64,000 nucleotides of DNA from Vagococcus allomyrinae (lineage in GTDB: Bacteria; Bacillota; Bacilli; Lactobacillales; Vagococcaceae): the NCBI RefSeq assembly GCF_017829975.1, contig NZ_JAEEGA010000009.1, positions 124,001 to 188,000 of the forward strand. The letters run 5' to 3'. This document shows positions 1 through 8,132 of the stretch, piece by piece. The notes under the pieces were generated by a model, which was given only the letters and a program-made list of their open reading frames with translations, was not told the DNA's origin and ran no database searches. The stretch's first letter is position 1, and each line of letters starts with the position of its first letter. The position numbers were made by a program, and so were the translations under genes.

Positions 1-84
1 ACTGTTATTTTTGCCACAACCAACTAGTACTAAAATGATACTTAATATGGCAAAAAAATAGATAATTTTCCGTTTCTTCCTCAT
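1..84 (-). CDS. Lipoprotein, N-terminal 28 codons (cut by window edge)
   Basis: The minus strand opens with ATG at 84, preceded by an AGGAGGAG ribosome binding site (plus-strand 91-97). The 28 visible codons encode a basic start (MRKKRK), a hydrophobic stretch and the lipobox L-V-G-C with Cys at residue 23, followed by GKNNS. This is a classical type II signal peptide, so the product should be a lipid-anchored extracellular protein. The rest lies outside the window, so its function cannot be read. Confidence 0.8.
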   Translation of the reverse strand, partial: MRKKRKIIYFFAILSIILVLVGCGKNNS

Positions 85-108
85 GTTTACTCCTCCTGTA
101 ATTGTGTT

Positions 109-140
109 GATTAGATTGTTAAAGTTTGAACAATCTAATC
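109..140. promoter_or_regulatory. Perfect 12-bp inverted repeat upstream of the lipoprotein gene
   Basis: GATTAGATTGTT (109-120) and AACAATCTAATC (129-140) are exact reverse complements around an 8-nt spacer. The repeat lies 25-56 nt before the lipoprotein start and has no U-tract on either strand. That fits an operator or 5'-UTR hairpin better than a terminator. The binding protein is unknown. Confidence 0.5.
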
Positions 141-417
141 ATATGATGTTTACTAAGAGAAGTCTTTATAGAAATAAGTGATTTTTTATAAAAATAGCAG
201 AGATTGACTGCTTGCTTTTTTTCAAGTCGTTAGACTAAGGATGATGGTCGTTTATATGTAGGTGATTATATGCTGAGTTTGCTTTTCTAGTGAGCATGAT
301 TAAACAGCATTTGACTATTTTCAATGGCTACCTCGTAAATATTTGGTACAATAGAGAGAGTATAGGAAAAAAAGAGCACGATCGCATATTAACAAGTGTT
401 AAAAAGGAGCAGTGGAG
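141..417. other. Intergenic region before kptA
   Basis: This is an A/T-rich stretch with no supported gene. A TACAAT hexamer at about 346-351 could be the -10 element of the kptA promoter, but no convincing -35 lies at the right spacing. The kptA ribosome binding site AGGAG is at 405-409. Confidence 0.4.
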
Positions 418-963
418 ATGTTAGTTGAAGAAGAAAAAATAAGTAAATTAATTTCATACGCATTACGACATGAGCCGGCAAGGTTTCAACTTGAATTAGA
501 CGAATCTGGTTTTGTTTCATTAGACGAGTTAGTAAGCAAGCTCAATCAAGTGGAACAGGTAGACTTAAAGACTGAAGCAGTTGTGGCGCTGTTGGAAAAG
601 TCGGACAAAAAGCGCTGGGAAATCCAAGGCCATTTAATTCGAGCTATTTACGGCCATAGTCTTTCTCAAAAAATAATCAAGCAAGCCGCAAAACCACCTG
701 AATTTTTATATCACGGAACGGCCCATAAATTCGTAGATCGTATTTTAGCACAGGGCTTATTACCAAAGGATCGTCAATATGTGCATCTTTCACAAGAAAT
801 AATAACGGCTATTGACGTTGGCAAACGGCGCGATCATGAGCCGGTTTTACTAGAAGTGCTGGCTCAGTTCGCCTATGAAAATGGTGTGGTCTTTTATCAA
901 GAAAAGGACGGCATCTGGCTGTCAGAACCAATTCCTGTCAGGTATCTTAGGGTAATGCCTTAA
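418..963 (+). CDS. kptA: RNA 2'-phosphotransferase (Tpt1/KptA family)
   Basis: This is a 181-residue protein of the Tpt1/KptA family. In eukaryotes these enzymes transfer a splice-junction 2'-phosphate from tRNA to NAD+, giving ADP-ribose 1'',2''-cyclic phosphate; their role in bacteria is not settled. Family landmarks are visible in order: SYALRHEP near the N-terminus, a winged-helix-like GFVSLDELV, IRAIYGHS, LYHGT and VHLS. I chose ATG 418 over GTG 412 because the AGGAG box at 405-409 is 8 nt from the former and only 2 nt from the latter. The gene converges on the GNAT gene, whose last codons it slightly overlaps. Family assignment is secure; cellular function is not. Confidence 0.9.
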   Translation: MLVEEEKISKLISYALRHEPARFQLELDESGFVSLDELVSKLNQVEQVDLKTEAVVALLEKSDKKRWEIQGHLIRAIYGHSLSQKIIKQAAKPPEFLYHGTAHKFVDRILAQGLLPKDRQYVHLSQEIITAIDVGKRRDHEPVLLEVLAQFAYENGVVFYQEKDGIWLSEPIPVRYLRVMP

Positions 964-1466
964 GATCTATTGATTATTTTTGCCATATAATATTCGTCAT
1001 AATAGCGATCGTTCATGAAAATAGCGTCTTCTCTAATGCCTTCGACCTTAAAACCAGCTTTGTCATATAAGGCTTTAGCAGGAATGTTTTCGGTGATAAC
1101 AGTCAATTCGAGTCGATGAATCATCGTTTGTTGGGTCCACTGATCTAACAGCTTAAACAATTGAGTGCCAATTCCTAGATTGGTATATTCTTGTTTAATC
1201 CCAATGACCAGATAGGCGCTGTGTTTGATTTTTTCTTTTGTACCTCGCTCAGCAGCTAAATAACCAATGAGTTCTTGTTTTTCGTTCCAGGCACCAACCA
1301 ATAGACCAGATGTGATAATTTGCTCGATAACCAACTGTACCTGATTAAGGTCTGCAGTTCGTTCATGTGGCAGATACAACATATAAGCTGATTCGATGTC
1401 TAACGTTTTCTGTAAATTGAGTAAGGATAAAGCATCTTGACTGTTGAGCAAGCGGTAGTGAATCAT
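960..1466 (-). CDS. GNAT-family N-acetyltransferase
   Basis: This 168-residue protein has the single-domain GNAT layout. A beta strand LVIGI is followed by the acetyl-CoA pyrophosphate loop NLGIG (residues 96-100) and a helix. The late motif NIPAKALYDKAGFKVEG is typical of RimI/MarR-neighbour-like acetyltransferases that modify amines, and the tail DEYYMAKII also matches this subgroup. The substrate cannot be predicted. It is a monocistronic gene convergent with kptA; its start is preceded by AAGGAGGAG on the minus strand. Confidence 0.88.
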   Translation of the reverse strand: MIHYRLLNSQDALSLLNLQKTLDIESAYMLYLPHERTADLNQVQLVIEQIITSGLLVGAWNEKQELIGYLAAERGTKEKIKHSAYLVIGIKQEYTNLGIGTQLFKLLDQWTQQTMIHRLELTVITENIPAKALYDKAGFKVEGIREDAIFMNDRYYDEYYMAKIINRS

Positions 1467-1610
1467 TTGACTCCTCCTTGTTTGATTAGGGTTCGTTTGT
1501 TATTAAGTTTAACTGCCTCTGCTGATAAATACAAGATGCTATGAGAGTAATAGTGGGAAATTTTTTGATGTGATTAAAGAAAAATTTAGAAATGATGAGG
1601 GGTTGGTAAA

Positions 1611-2333
1611 ATGATTAGCATGATTTTTGATTTAGATGACACGTTGTATTTTCAAAAAGAGCAATTTGTCAAAGCGGCAATAAAAAACATTGGTGAGTTT
1701 GGCGAAGTGGACCTCGACCGATTGTACGAGCAGTTTCAATATTTTAGTGAACAGGCCTATATTATGCGGGAACGGGGCGACATAACCTTTCAAGAGATGC
1801 GCATTCAACGAATTAAAGAGGCCTATAAGGCAGAAGGGATTTACTTATCTCAAGAAGAGTGTCTGAGATGGCAGACCGATTATCTATATGAGCAAGCGCA
1901 TATTAGTCTTTCACCAGCAGTTGAAGCAATCTTAGATTATTGCCACAGGCAGCCGATGGAGATGGGCATCATTACCAATGGACCAAGTGATCATCAGCGA
2001 ATGAAGTTGGCCGCCTTAGGTCTGGATCGCTGGTTCAGTCCCCAACAAATTCTTGTTTCAGGTGATGTTGGCGTGTCTAAACCAGCTAGAAAAGTGTTTG
2101 ATCAGATGGCTACCCGATTGTCTGGCAACCCTCGCTACTACATTGGCGATAACCCAGTGAACGATGTTCAAGGAGCTCTGAATGCTGGGTGGTTGCCAAT
2201 ATGGTTGAATACTAAAGGAGAGTCTTTAGCTAATCAAGCAGGGGTAATTGAAGTGACTGATCATGTGGAGTTATTAGCGTGTATTAAGGCAATCCAAACC
2301 AACGAGCTGTCTGACAATTCGGTAAATCCTTAA
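1611..2333 (+). CDS. HAD-superfamily hydrolase, subfamily IA
   Basis: This 240-residue phosphatase-like protein carries all four HAD motifs. They are FDLDDT with nucleophile Asp7 and acid Asp9, IITNG around residue 120, a Lys in VSKPARKVF, and YIGDNPVNDVQGA supplying the Mg-binding acidic pair. The helical cap between motifs I and II (roughly residues 15-90) marks subfamily IA (YjjG-like nucleotidases and phosphoglycolate phosphatases). The physiological substrate is unknown. GAGGGG precedes ATG 1611, and the transcript ends at the hairpin just downstream. Confidence 0.85.
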   Translation: MISMIFDLDDTLYFQKEQFVKAAIKNIGEFGEVDLDRLYEQFQYFSEQAYIMRERGDITFQEMRIQRIKEAYKAEGIYLSQEECLRWQTDYLYEQAHISLSPAVEAILDYCHRQPMEMGIITNGPSDHQRMKLAALGLDRWFSPQQILVSGDVGVSKPARKVFDQMATRLSGNPRYYIGDNPVNDVQGALNAGWLPIWLNTKGESLANQAGVIEVTDHVELLACIKAIQTNELSDNSVNP

Positions 2334-2379
2334 GAACAAGACGAACACCATTTTGTTAGGAGACGATAAAATGGCAGAT

Positions 2380-2406
2380 GCAGAGAGCGACATTCTCTGC
2401 TTTTTT
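2380..2406 (+). terminator. Rho-independent terminator after the HAD gene
   Basis: GCAGAGA (2380-2386) pairs with TCTCTGC (2394-2400) and is followed directly by six T. Confidence 0.85.
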
Positions 2407-2715
2407 GTCGTGTCGATAATCCTGCTATTTAATGAACGATAACATGGCCGATGTGACTGATCGTCGGTTTTAATTAGGGGGAAGGTGTGTAAGGAGTAAT
2501 AAATGACGGTCTTTCAAGTGTTATTATTTGATTTTATCAGCGTTCTGCGCTAACGTAATAGATAACGAAGATATTGTTCAATATTTAATTGAATAAGTGA
2601 TTAATTACACAGGTCTTACAAAAAATACCAAAAGATAGCGCTGCAAAATGAATCGGAGTGATAATTTTTGGTGTTTTTTTTGGAGGATACTAATAACTGA
2701 ATGGAGGGGCGTTAA
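2407..2715. other. Intergenic region before htrA
   Basis: No gene is supported here. The distal part holds ACCAAAA (about 2627-2633) and TTTTTGGT (about 2666-2673), complementary and followed by a T-run, which could form an attenuator-like hairpin in the htrA leader. The htrA ribosome binding site GGAGGGG is at 2703-2709. Confidence 0.35.
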
Positions 2716-3861
2716 TTGAAAAAGGGAAAAGGTGCAATTATTGGGTATGGCTTGTTAGGAGGTTTGCTGGGGGCTTTGATTATTTGTGGGGTGCTGTTTG
2801 GATTAATTAAGAGCGACAGGCTCTCATTAGGTCAAAGCGCGACAAGTGTCAGCAATGTGACGTATAAAGTTAACAGCGATGTGACTAAAATGGTCAGTGA
2901 TGTTAAGGAAACCGTGGTATCAATCATCAATTTACAAAGCGGTAATCAATCACTTAATGATTTGTTAAATCAAGAAGGTACGCTTCAAGCTGCTGGTGAA
3001 GGCAGTGGCGTTATCTACAAGATTGAAGGAAATCAAGCATATATCGTGACGAATAATCACGTGGTTGCTGGAGCCGATGCTTTAGAGGTGCTGATGAAGG
3101 ATGGTACAACTGAAAAGGTTGAAGTGGTGGGCTTAGATACGTTTACTGATTTGGCTGTCTTGAAAATGTCAAGTGAGCATGTGGCTAAAGCGGCTGAATT
3201 TGCGGATTCCAGTAAGGTACAAGTAGGGGAGCCAGCGATTGCTATTGGGTCGCCACTAGGTTCTATGTACGCTAATTCTGTTACGCAAGGCATTGTCTCG
3301 GCGGTTGACCGAACGATTACCAATAAAACAGAAGATGGGGAACTTACGAGTATCAATGCTATTCAAACGGATGCGGCGATTAACCCAGGAAATTCTGGCG
3401 GGGCTCTGTTAAATGTCAAAGGACAAGTTATTGGGATTAACTCGATTAAGATTGCTGAAGCAAGTGTGGAAGGAATGGGATTTGCCATTCCGAGTAATGA
3501 TGTTATTAAGATTATTGCCGAACTTGAGAAAAATGGTAAGATTGAACGACCATTTTTAGGTGTGACTCCTTATAATTTATTCTTAGTTAATGCTGAGACA
3601 CGTCAACAAGTTCTTGATTTGCCTGAAGAGGTGGCGACAGGAGTTGTTGTGTTGGAAGTTCAAGCGGGCTCTCCAGCGGCGACTGCAAAACTAGCAGTTG
3701 GTGATGTCATCGTGGGGATTGATGGTCAAACAGTGACTGATAATGTAGGGCTACAAACCTTATTGTACCAATATCAAATTGGTGATAAGATCAAACTTGA
3801 TTTTTATCGTGGCCAAGACAAGCAAACTGCCACAGTGGAATTAAAGGCACGTAATGATTAA
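2716..3861 (+). CDS. htrA: HtrA/DegP-type membrane-anchored serine protease
   Basis: This surface quality-control protease degrades misfolded secreted proteins. In the 381-residue product, residues 7-31 form an N-terminal transmembrane anchor, so the catalytic part faces outward. A trypsin-like domain (about 60-265) has the triad His115 (TNNHV), Asp145 (TFTDLAVLK) and Ser227 (GNSGG). One PDZ domain follows (about 275-375). One PDZ and an N-terminal anchor are the standard architecture for Lactobacillales HtrA. The start is TTG at 2716, six nt after GGAGGGG. The gene appears monocistronic, with the HdeD-like gene close behind. Confidence 0.96.
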   Translation: MKKGKGAIIGYGLLGGLLGALIICGVLFGLIKSDRLSLGQSATSVSNVTYKVNSDVTKMVSDVKETVVSIINLQSGNQSLNDLLNQEGTLQAAGEGSGVIYKIEGNQAYIVTNNHVVAGADALEVLMKDGTTEKVEVVGLDTFTDLAVLKMSSEHVAKAAEFADSSKVQVGEPAIAIGSPLGSMYANSVTQGIVSAVDRTITNKTEDGELTSINAIQTDAAINPGNSGGALLNVKGQVIGINSIKIAEASVEGMGFAIPSNDVIKIIAELEKNGKIERPFLGVTPYNLFLVNAETRQQVLDLPEEVATGVVVLEVQAGSPAATAKLAVGDVIVGIDGQTVTDNVGLQTLLYQYQIGDKIKLDFYRGQDKQTATVELKARND

Positions 3862-3908
3862 CCTAGGTGATACCCGTATCCCTATAGAAACCGAGAGGAA
3901 TGATGATA

Positions 3909-4439
3909 ATGGCAACAGAGGTTAAAAACAGAGGATTTGATTGGAAAGACTTATTGATCGGTATTTTGTATATCATCGCAGCGTTTATTTTCTTCTCACG
4001 ACCAGCGATGGCAATCGGCATTTTAGTTGTTTGGTTCGGTGTTTTAGCGATTATTAAAGGAATCAATAACTTTATTAAGTACTCCAAAGTCAAAAGTTCA
4101 ACTGGAATTAATGCCACATTTTTAATCATCACCGGGGTTTTGGATATCCTATTAGGGATTATCCTCTTATTCAATCTTTATTCAGGAATCGTCGTTGTGG
4201 GCTGGGTTTTTGCTATCTGGTTTATTACAGATTCCATTGCTCACATTTTGAATGCTGGTTTTTTGAAAGAAAGAAGCAAGTGGATATATTGGATTTCTAT
4301 TATTTTTAATGTCATCTGTGTGCTAATTGGTGTTTCTTTATTTTTTAACCCCATTGTCTCAGCACTGACAGTCCCCTTTTTAATCGGCTTTTATTTCTTA
4401 ATTTTTGGAATAGAAGAAGTGATTTCTTCTTTTGCTTAA
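3909..4439 (+). CDS. HdeD-family (DUF308) membrane protein
   Basis: This small integral membrane protein of about 176 residues has six predicted hydrophobic segments arranged as repeated two-helix units with GI-rich turns, as in HdeD/DUF308 proteins. In enterobacteria HdeD is linked to acid resistance at high cell density; its role in Firmicutes is undefined. Of several in-frame ATG codons, the one at 3909 is best placed, 9 nt after AGAGGA (3894-3899); ATG 3900 would abut that site. It follows htrA by about 50 nt and may share its transcript. Confidence 0.8.
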   Translation: MATEVKNRGFDWKDLLIGILYIIAAFIFFSRPAMAIGILVVWFGVLAIIKGINNFIKYSKVKSSTGINATFLIITGVLDILLGIILLFNLYSGIVVVGWVFAIWFITDSIAHILNAGFLKERSKWIYWISIIFNVICVLIGVSLFFNPIVSALTVPFLIGFYFLIFGIEEVISSFA

Positions 4440-4456
4440 AGATTTATGCATGATGG

Positions 4457-4490
4457 AACCTTCTCAAGTTGGTGAAGGTTTCTTTTTTTT
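4457..4490 (+). terminator. Terminator after the HdeD-like gene
   Basis: AACCTTC (4457-4463) and GAAGGTT (4474-4480) form the stem. The T-rich tail is 4481-4490. Confidence 0.85.
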
Positions 4491-4554
4491 AGAAAAGTTC
4501 AACAAAAGCTTGTATTAAAAATAAAGACCTGATATATTAAAAATAATAGACAAA

Positions 4555-4782
4555 CTAGGAGGTATCAACCTAAATGGACGCACCTGAATAATACTTAATG
4601 ACCCCCAAATGACAAGTATGTCACCCGTTCAGCGACGCTTGTCGAGGTTCATTAAGTAGGTCTCCATGAGTTTATTGGGAAACCGCAGAATGGACGAAGT
4701 GAGGCTGCTTGGTCTATTTGTTTGTGCACTGAAGCTTTTCGAGACTTACTTTCGATAAAAATAGAAAGTAAGGTCCATTAAC
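4555..4782 (+). ncRNA. Candidate structured leader RNA upstream of the MATE exporter
   Basis: About 230 nt without an ORF show nested complementarity. ACTTAATGA (4594-4602) pairs with TTCATTAAGT (about 4648-4657). Outside it TGGA..ACCT pairs with AGGT..TCCA, and inside it GACAAG pairs with CTTGTC. A second hairpin has GCAG/CTGC arms near 4685-4710. Finally CTTACTTTC (4746-4754) pairs perfectly with GAAAGTAAG (4765-4773), which would occlude the ribosome binding region just before ATG 4783. This looks like a translational switch. It does not match riboswitch consensus sequences I can recall. Confidence 0.45.
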
Positions 4783-6075
4783 ATGACAAAATTATTAATA
4801 AAAGAACTGAATCAAGTAGCATATCCCTTGTTTTTTAATAGCCTTTTAGGAATTGTGATCAATGTACTGCTGACGGCGATTATCGGTCGCATTTCACCAG
4901 AAGCCATTGGAATTACCGAAGTGGTGGATGGGTTGATCTATTCCTTTATTGGCGTAGTAGGCGCCGGTTCAATTTCGTTTAATATCTACGCCTCTCGCAT
5001 TCGCAAGCAAAACCCGATGCTTTTTCAAGATTACTTTAAATCAATTTTATTGTTAAATCTATTGCTGGGAATCCTTGGTAGCTTGGTCATGATGCTTTGT
5101 GTTCGTCAATTGCTAAACGGGCTTTATGATTTCAGTGGAGAAAACCTGACAATTGGGACGAGCTATGGTCGGCTTTCAGCATTGAAACTGGTCATTTATG
5201 TGATAATTTTTTCGTTTTCCAATCAACTAAAAGTCAATAAGAAAAGTCATCTAACTGCTGTTGTCGGTGGCATAAGTTCAATTGTCCATCTGATGATTGG
5301 GATCTGGACCTATAGCCATTTGCCAGCTCAGTATCAATTATTAGGGATAGGTGTGGCGTCTTTGGTTTCACTAACGCTCGAATGCGGGATTTATTGTGTC
5401 GTTTTAAGGAAAGACCTTAAACCGCTAATGAGCATAAAAAGCAGTAAAAAATTATTTTTATTTAAAAAAAGTATTCCTCTTTTTGGTCAGGAATGTTTGG
5501 AAGGCGCCGTGTTTAGTCTGGTTTTTACCGCATTTTTGAGCCGTTTATCCATTAGCTTGTTTGCAGCTTATAGCTTGTGCTTGGTGGTGGTTAAACTGGC
5601 CCAAACAACGATGTTTCCTTATGCTAATAGCCAACTAATCTTAATTGGTGAAGCACTTGGGGAAAAGCGCCATCGTGCCCTAACTCTATTACCTAGACTA
5701 ACCACTGGCTTAATTTTCGCAACCTATTTAAGTATTAGTCTATTCGCTTTGAGCCTCAATTCAAGCCTATTAGTCTTACTGTCCAATCAAGTGGAGCTGG
5801 TTCAACAAGCTCAGGAAATTTTACCTTTGGTTTTAGTGATATTCGCTAGTCAATTGTTTTTTGAAAGTCATAAATATAGTTTACAAGCTTTAGGAAAAGA
5901 GAAGAGCGTCTTGGTGTTAACGGGATTGGTTAATGGCTTAACTGTTAGCGTATTGGGCGTTTTGCAGGTCGTTGGACTTAATTCATTAGTAACCATATTA
6001 AGTGGACTAGCCTTTAATTATATTTTTTTAGGGTTGCTATTTTCAAAGAGTTATCAAAAGGTTGTTAGAATATAA
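4783..6075 (+). CDS. MATE-family multidrug/metabolite exporter
   Basis: This 430-residue polytopic protein has about 12 hydrophobic segments in two halves joined by a charged loop near residues 215-235, as in MATE antiporters that export cationic compounds using Na+ or H+ gradients. The N-terminal LIKELNQVAYPLFFNSLLGI resembles the first MATE helix. Substrate is unknown. It stands alone between a foldable leader, which could regulate translation in response to a ligand, and a bidirectional terminator. Confidence 0.85.
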   Translation: MTKLLIKELNQVAYPLFFNSLLGIVINVLLTAIIGRISPEAIGITEVVDGLIYSFIGVVGAGSISFNIYASRIRKQNPMLFQDYFKSILLLNLLLGILGSLVMMLCVRQLLNGLYDFSGENLTIGTSYGRLSALKLVIYVIIFSFSNQLKVNKKSHLTAVVGGISSIVHLMIGIWTYSHLPAQYQLLGIGVASLVSLTLECGIYCVVLRKDLKPLMSIKSSKKLFLFKKSIPLFGQECLEGAVFSLVFTAFLSRLSISLFAAYSLCLVVVKLAQTTMFPYANSQLILIGEALGEKRHRALTLLPRLTTGLIFATYLSISLFALSLNSSLLVLLSNQVELVQQAQEILPLVLVIFASQLFFESHKYSLQALGKEKSVLVLTGLVNGLTVSVLGVLQVVGLNSLVTILSGLAFNYIFLGLLFSKSYQKVVRI

Positions 6076-6117
6076 AAATATCCCCTCTGTTGTCAGACAA
6101 ACAGGGGGGATATTTTT
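6074..6117. terminator. Bidirectional terminator between MATE and rpiR genes
   Basis: A stem of about 19 bp runs from AAAAATATCCCC (6074-6085) to GGGGATATTTTT (6106-6117). A-run and T-run flanks let it stop transcripts from both sides. It overlaps the stop codon of the RpiR gene. Confidence 0.9.
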
Positions 6118-6871
6118 AGCGATTTCTGACAGCGTAGGCATCTAATAGAACTCTCGTAATAACTTGTAAAGGTAGACGGGACCGCACTTCATAATCAGGA
6201 AAATAAGAAATGGGTGACTTGAAGCCAACAAATAAAATATCCGATAATTTGGCCAGAGGACCGTGGCTATTGGCTGTGATCGTAATCGTGGTAATTTCGT
6301 CTTGGGCACAGTTTTCGGCAGCTTCGACCAATTCAAGGGTTTCACTATTTAGGGAAATAAAAATGACAATGTCTTGTTTAGATAATCGCCGACTAATCGG
6401 GCGAATGATGTTTGGATCATCGTGCATTTCACAATATTTATTCATCAGCTGAAATTTTACCATCATTTCTTTGGCAATTAATTCTGAAAAGCCTCTGGCG
6501 AAGATATAAATTCGATTAGCTGACTTGATTTTTTGAATGGCATCTTCTATAGTGCCACTATTTAACATTTGAATCGTGCGAGTCACTTCTTGTTCATTCT
6601 TTAAAATGGCTTGCTTAATCTCTTTATCGACCTGTTCAACAATGGCAAAGCGAGGGTTATTTGCTTCTGCCTCTTTTAAGTGGTGCTTAAATGAGGTAAA
6701 ACCGTCGTAACCCATTTTTTTCATGGTGCGAACGATCGTTGCAGTCGACACATTTGCATCCTCACTCAGTTTGACGATGGACATTTCTGGGATGCGATCA
6801 AGATTATTTTCAATATAGGTGGTTAAGTGACGCTCAGAGTGACTTAGTTTTTTAGTTGCTTCATTTTTCAT
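6116..6871 (-). CDS. RpiR/MurR-family transcriptional regulator
   Basis: The 251-residue protein has an N-terminal RpiR helix-turn-helix (residues about 5-80, including NVSTATIVRTMKKMGYDG). A C-terminal SIS sugar-phosphate isomerase fold (about 110-245) would bind a phosphosugar effector. It is divergent from the PfkB-EIIBC-EIIA-LacD operon and almost certainly controls it. A 13-bp inverted repeat and its own TTGACA/TACAAT promoter occupy the shared 152-nt gap, implying autoregulation as well. Confidence 0.92.
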   Translation of the reverse strand: MKNEATKKLSHSERHLTTYIENNLDRIPEMSIVKLSEDANVSTATIVRTMKKMGYDGFTSFKHHLKEAEANNPRFAIVEQVDKEIKQAILKNEQEVTRTIQMLNSGTIEDAIQKIKSANRIYIFARGFSELIAKEMMVKFQLMNKYCEMHDDPNIIRPISRRLSKQDIVIFISLNSETLELVEAAENCAQDEITTITITANSHGPLAKLSDILFVGFKSPISYFPDYEVRSRLPLQVITRVLLDAYAVRNR

Positions 6872-6903
6872 TTAGGTAACTTCCTTTTCTGATGCTAACC
6901 ATT

Positions 6904-6933
6904 ATTGTAAATGTTTTCAGCTTTTTTTGTCAA
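6904..6933 (-). promoter_or_regulatory. Sigma-A promoter of the rpiR-type gene
   Basis: On the minus strand TTGACA (6933-6928) and TACAAT (6909-6904) are separated by 18 nt. The -10 lies inside the left arm of the inverted repeat 6906-6918. Confidence 0.7.
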
Positions 6934-6960
6934 ATCAGCTTAATTTCGAAAACCTTTACA
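6906..6960. promoter_or_regulatory. Inverted-repeat operator, cre-like, in the rpiR-PTS divergent region
   Basis: TGTAAATGTTTTC (6906-6918) and GAAAACCTTTACA (6948-6960) are reverse complements with one mismatch. They could be paired RpiR sites. The left arm read as TGTAAATGTTTTCA also matches the CcpA cre consensus at 13 of 14 positions, so catabolite repression is an alternative or additional reading. Confidence 0.55.
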
Positions 6961-7023
6961 TCTTTTTCTGTGGCATAATTTTAGCATAGAGTAAGTTACT
7001 ATCACAAGAAATGAGGAAATTCG

Positions 7024-7947
7024 ATGATTGTCACCTGTACAATGAACCCTGCCATTGATCTATTTGTTCGCACGAAAAGTTATCAGCCAAAAGTGGTCAA
7101 TCGGACGTTAGCGAATGATATACAACCGAATGGGAAAGGAGTGAATGTATCATTTATATTAAAAATGCTCGGTATCGACAACCTTGCGATTGGTTTTTTA
7201 GGTGGTTTTACTGGGGCCTTTATTCGCGAGGCTCTGAATGAAAAAGGCATTGATACCAATTTTGTCGAGATAGCTGAGACGACGAGAATCAATGTGTTTA
7301 CTAAAGTAGATGATCAGCAGACAGAATACAAATTAGTTAATCAAGGACCAGTGATTGAAGAGGAGGCACTAAAGGAATTATTTTCAATTATTCAAAAATT
7401 AGCAGCGGAGGACATTCTTTGTGTTTCGGGTAGTAATCCTCAAGGTGTTACAGATGATGATATCATGGGAATTGCGAAAATCGCTCACGCTAATCGGGTG
7501 AAATTTGTATTGGACACAAGTTCGCGAGTCTTACTAGATGTTCTACCTTATCGTCCCTATTGCATCAAACCAAATGACGAGGAATTGGCGGCATTGTTTG
7601 AAAAAGCAGAATTAAGTCAAGCAGAGATTATTCATTATGGGAAACAACTTGTAAAAATGGGCGCTCAACATGTGTTAGTTTCTCTTGGGGAAGCGGGAGC
7701 TTACTATTTTTCAGAGAAAGCCTGTTTAAAAGGCAACGCACCGAAAGGGATATTAGTCAACTCAGCCTGTGCAGGTGATACGATGTTGGCCACCTTCGTG
7801 GGATTATTGGAATCAGGACAAGCTGTTGAGACCTGCTTAAAAACCAGCATAGCAGCTGCCAGTTCAACTGCCTTTACCGAAGGATTAACCGATTTTAAGA
7901 ATGTCCCTCAATTAATGGCAGAGATTGTCATTACAACAGTCAATTAA
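7024..7947 (+). CDS. PfkB-family sugar-phosphate kinase (1-phosphofructokinase / tagatose-phosphate kinase type)
   Basis: This 307-residue ribokinase-fold enzyme phosphorylates a ketohexose phosphate to the bisphosphate. The FruK/LacC subgroup signature TMNPAIDLFV opens the protein, followed by NGKGVNVSFILKMLG. The second PfkB signature is NSACAGDTMLA, with the catalytic Asp but Cys-Ala where most relatives have Gly-Ala. It is the first gene of an operon with a fructose-type PTS and the LacD aldolase. I therefore infer that it makes tagatose 1,6-bisphosphate (from tagatose 1-phosphate) or fructose 1,6-bisphosphate. Confidence 0.88.
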   Translation: MIVTCTMNPAIDLFVRTKSYQPKVVNRTLANDIQPNGKGVNVSFILKMLGIDNLAIGFLGGFTGAFIREALNEKGIDTNFVEIAETTRINVFTKVDDQQTEYKLVNQGPVIEEEALKELFSIIQKLAAEDILCVSGSNPQGVTDDDIMGIAKIAHANRVKFVLDTSSRVLLDVLPYRPYCIKPNDEELAALFEKAELSQAEIIHYGKQLVKMGAQHVLVSLGEAGAYYFSEKACLKGNAPKGILVNSACAGDTMLATFVGLLESGQAVETCLKTSIAAASSTAFTEGLTDFKNVPQLMAEIVITTVN

Positions 7948-7976
7948 AAGCAACTCTATTCACAAGTTTTGAGGTC

Positions 7977-8125
7977 GGACCCATCAGAAAAAGGAAGGCC
8001 CCTATGCTTAATGCTTAAGCATATAGCGATAGTGGACACCGGACCCATCAGAAAAAGGAGGGCCCCTATGCTTAATGCTTAAGCATTTAGCGATAGTGGA
8101 CACCGGACCCATCAGAAAAAGGAGG
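7977..8125 (+). repeat. 64-bp tandem intercistronic leader repeat, 2.3 copies, before EIIBC
   Basis: Units 7977-8040 and 8041-8104 differ at only a few bases. A third partial unit, 8105-8125, supplies the EIIBC ribosome binding site. Each unit begins GGACCCATCAGAAAAAGG and, after the AGGAGG-like box, has an in-frame ATG-CTT-AAT-GCT-TAA micro-ORF (8004-8018 and 8068-8082). It also contains the 12-bp palindrome ATGCTTAAGCAT. The ribosome binding box is degenerate in unit 1 (AAGGAAGG) and consensus in unit 2. Related boxes precede the PTS permease genes at 31525 and 57961. Confidence 0.85.
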
Positions 8126-8132
8126 AAGTTTT

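Noticed and set aside
2371-2442. A 23-codon ORF (MADAESDILCFF...) with AGGAG upstream
   Set aside because: The clear Rho-independent terminator 2380-2406 lies inside it, so transcripts from upstream would end before translation could finish.
4555-4782. T-box leader
   Set aside because: The T-box antiterminator motif (GGGTGGNACCGCG) is absent, and the gene is a transporter without amino-acid links.
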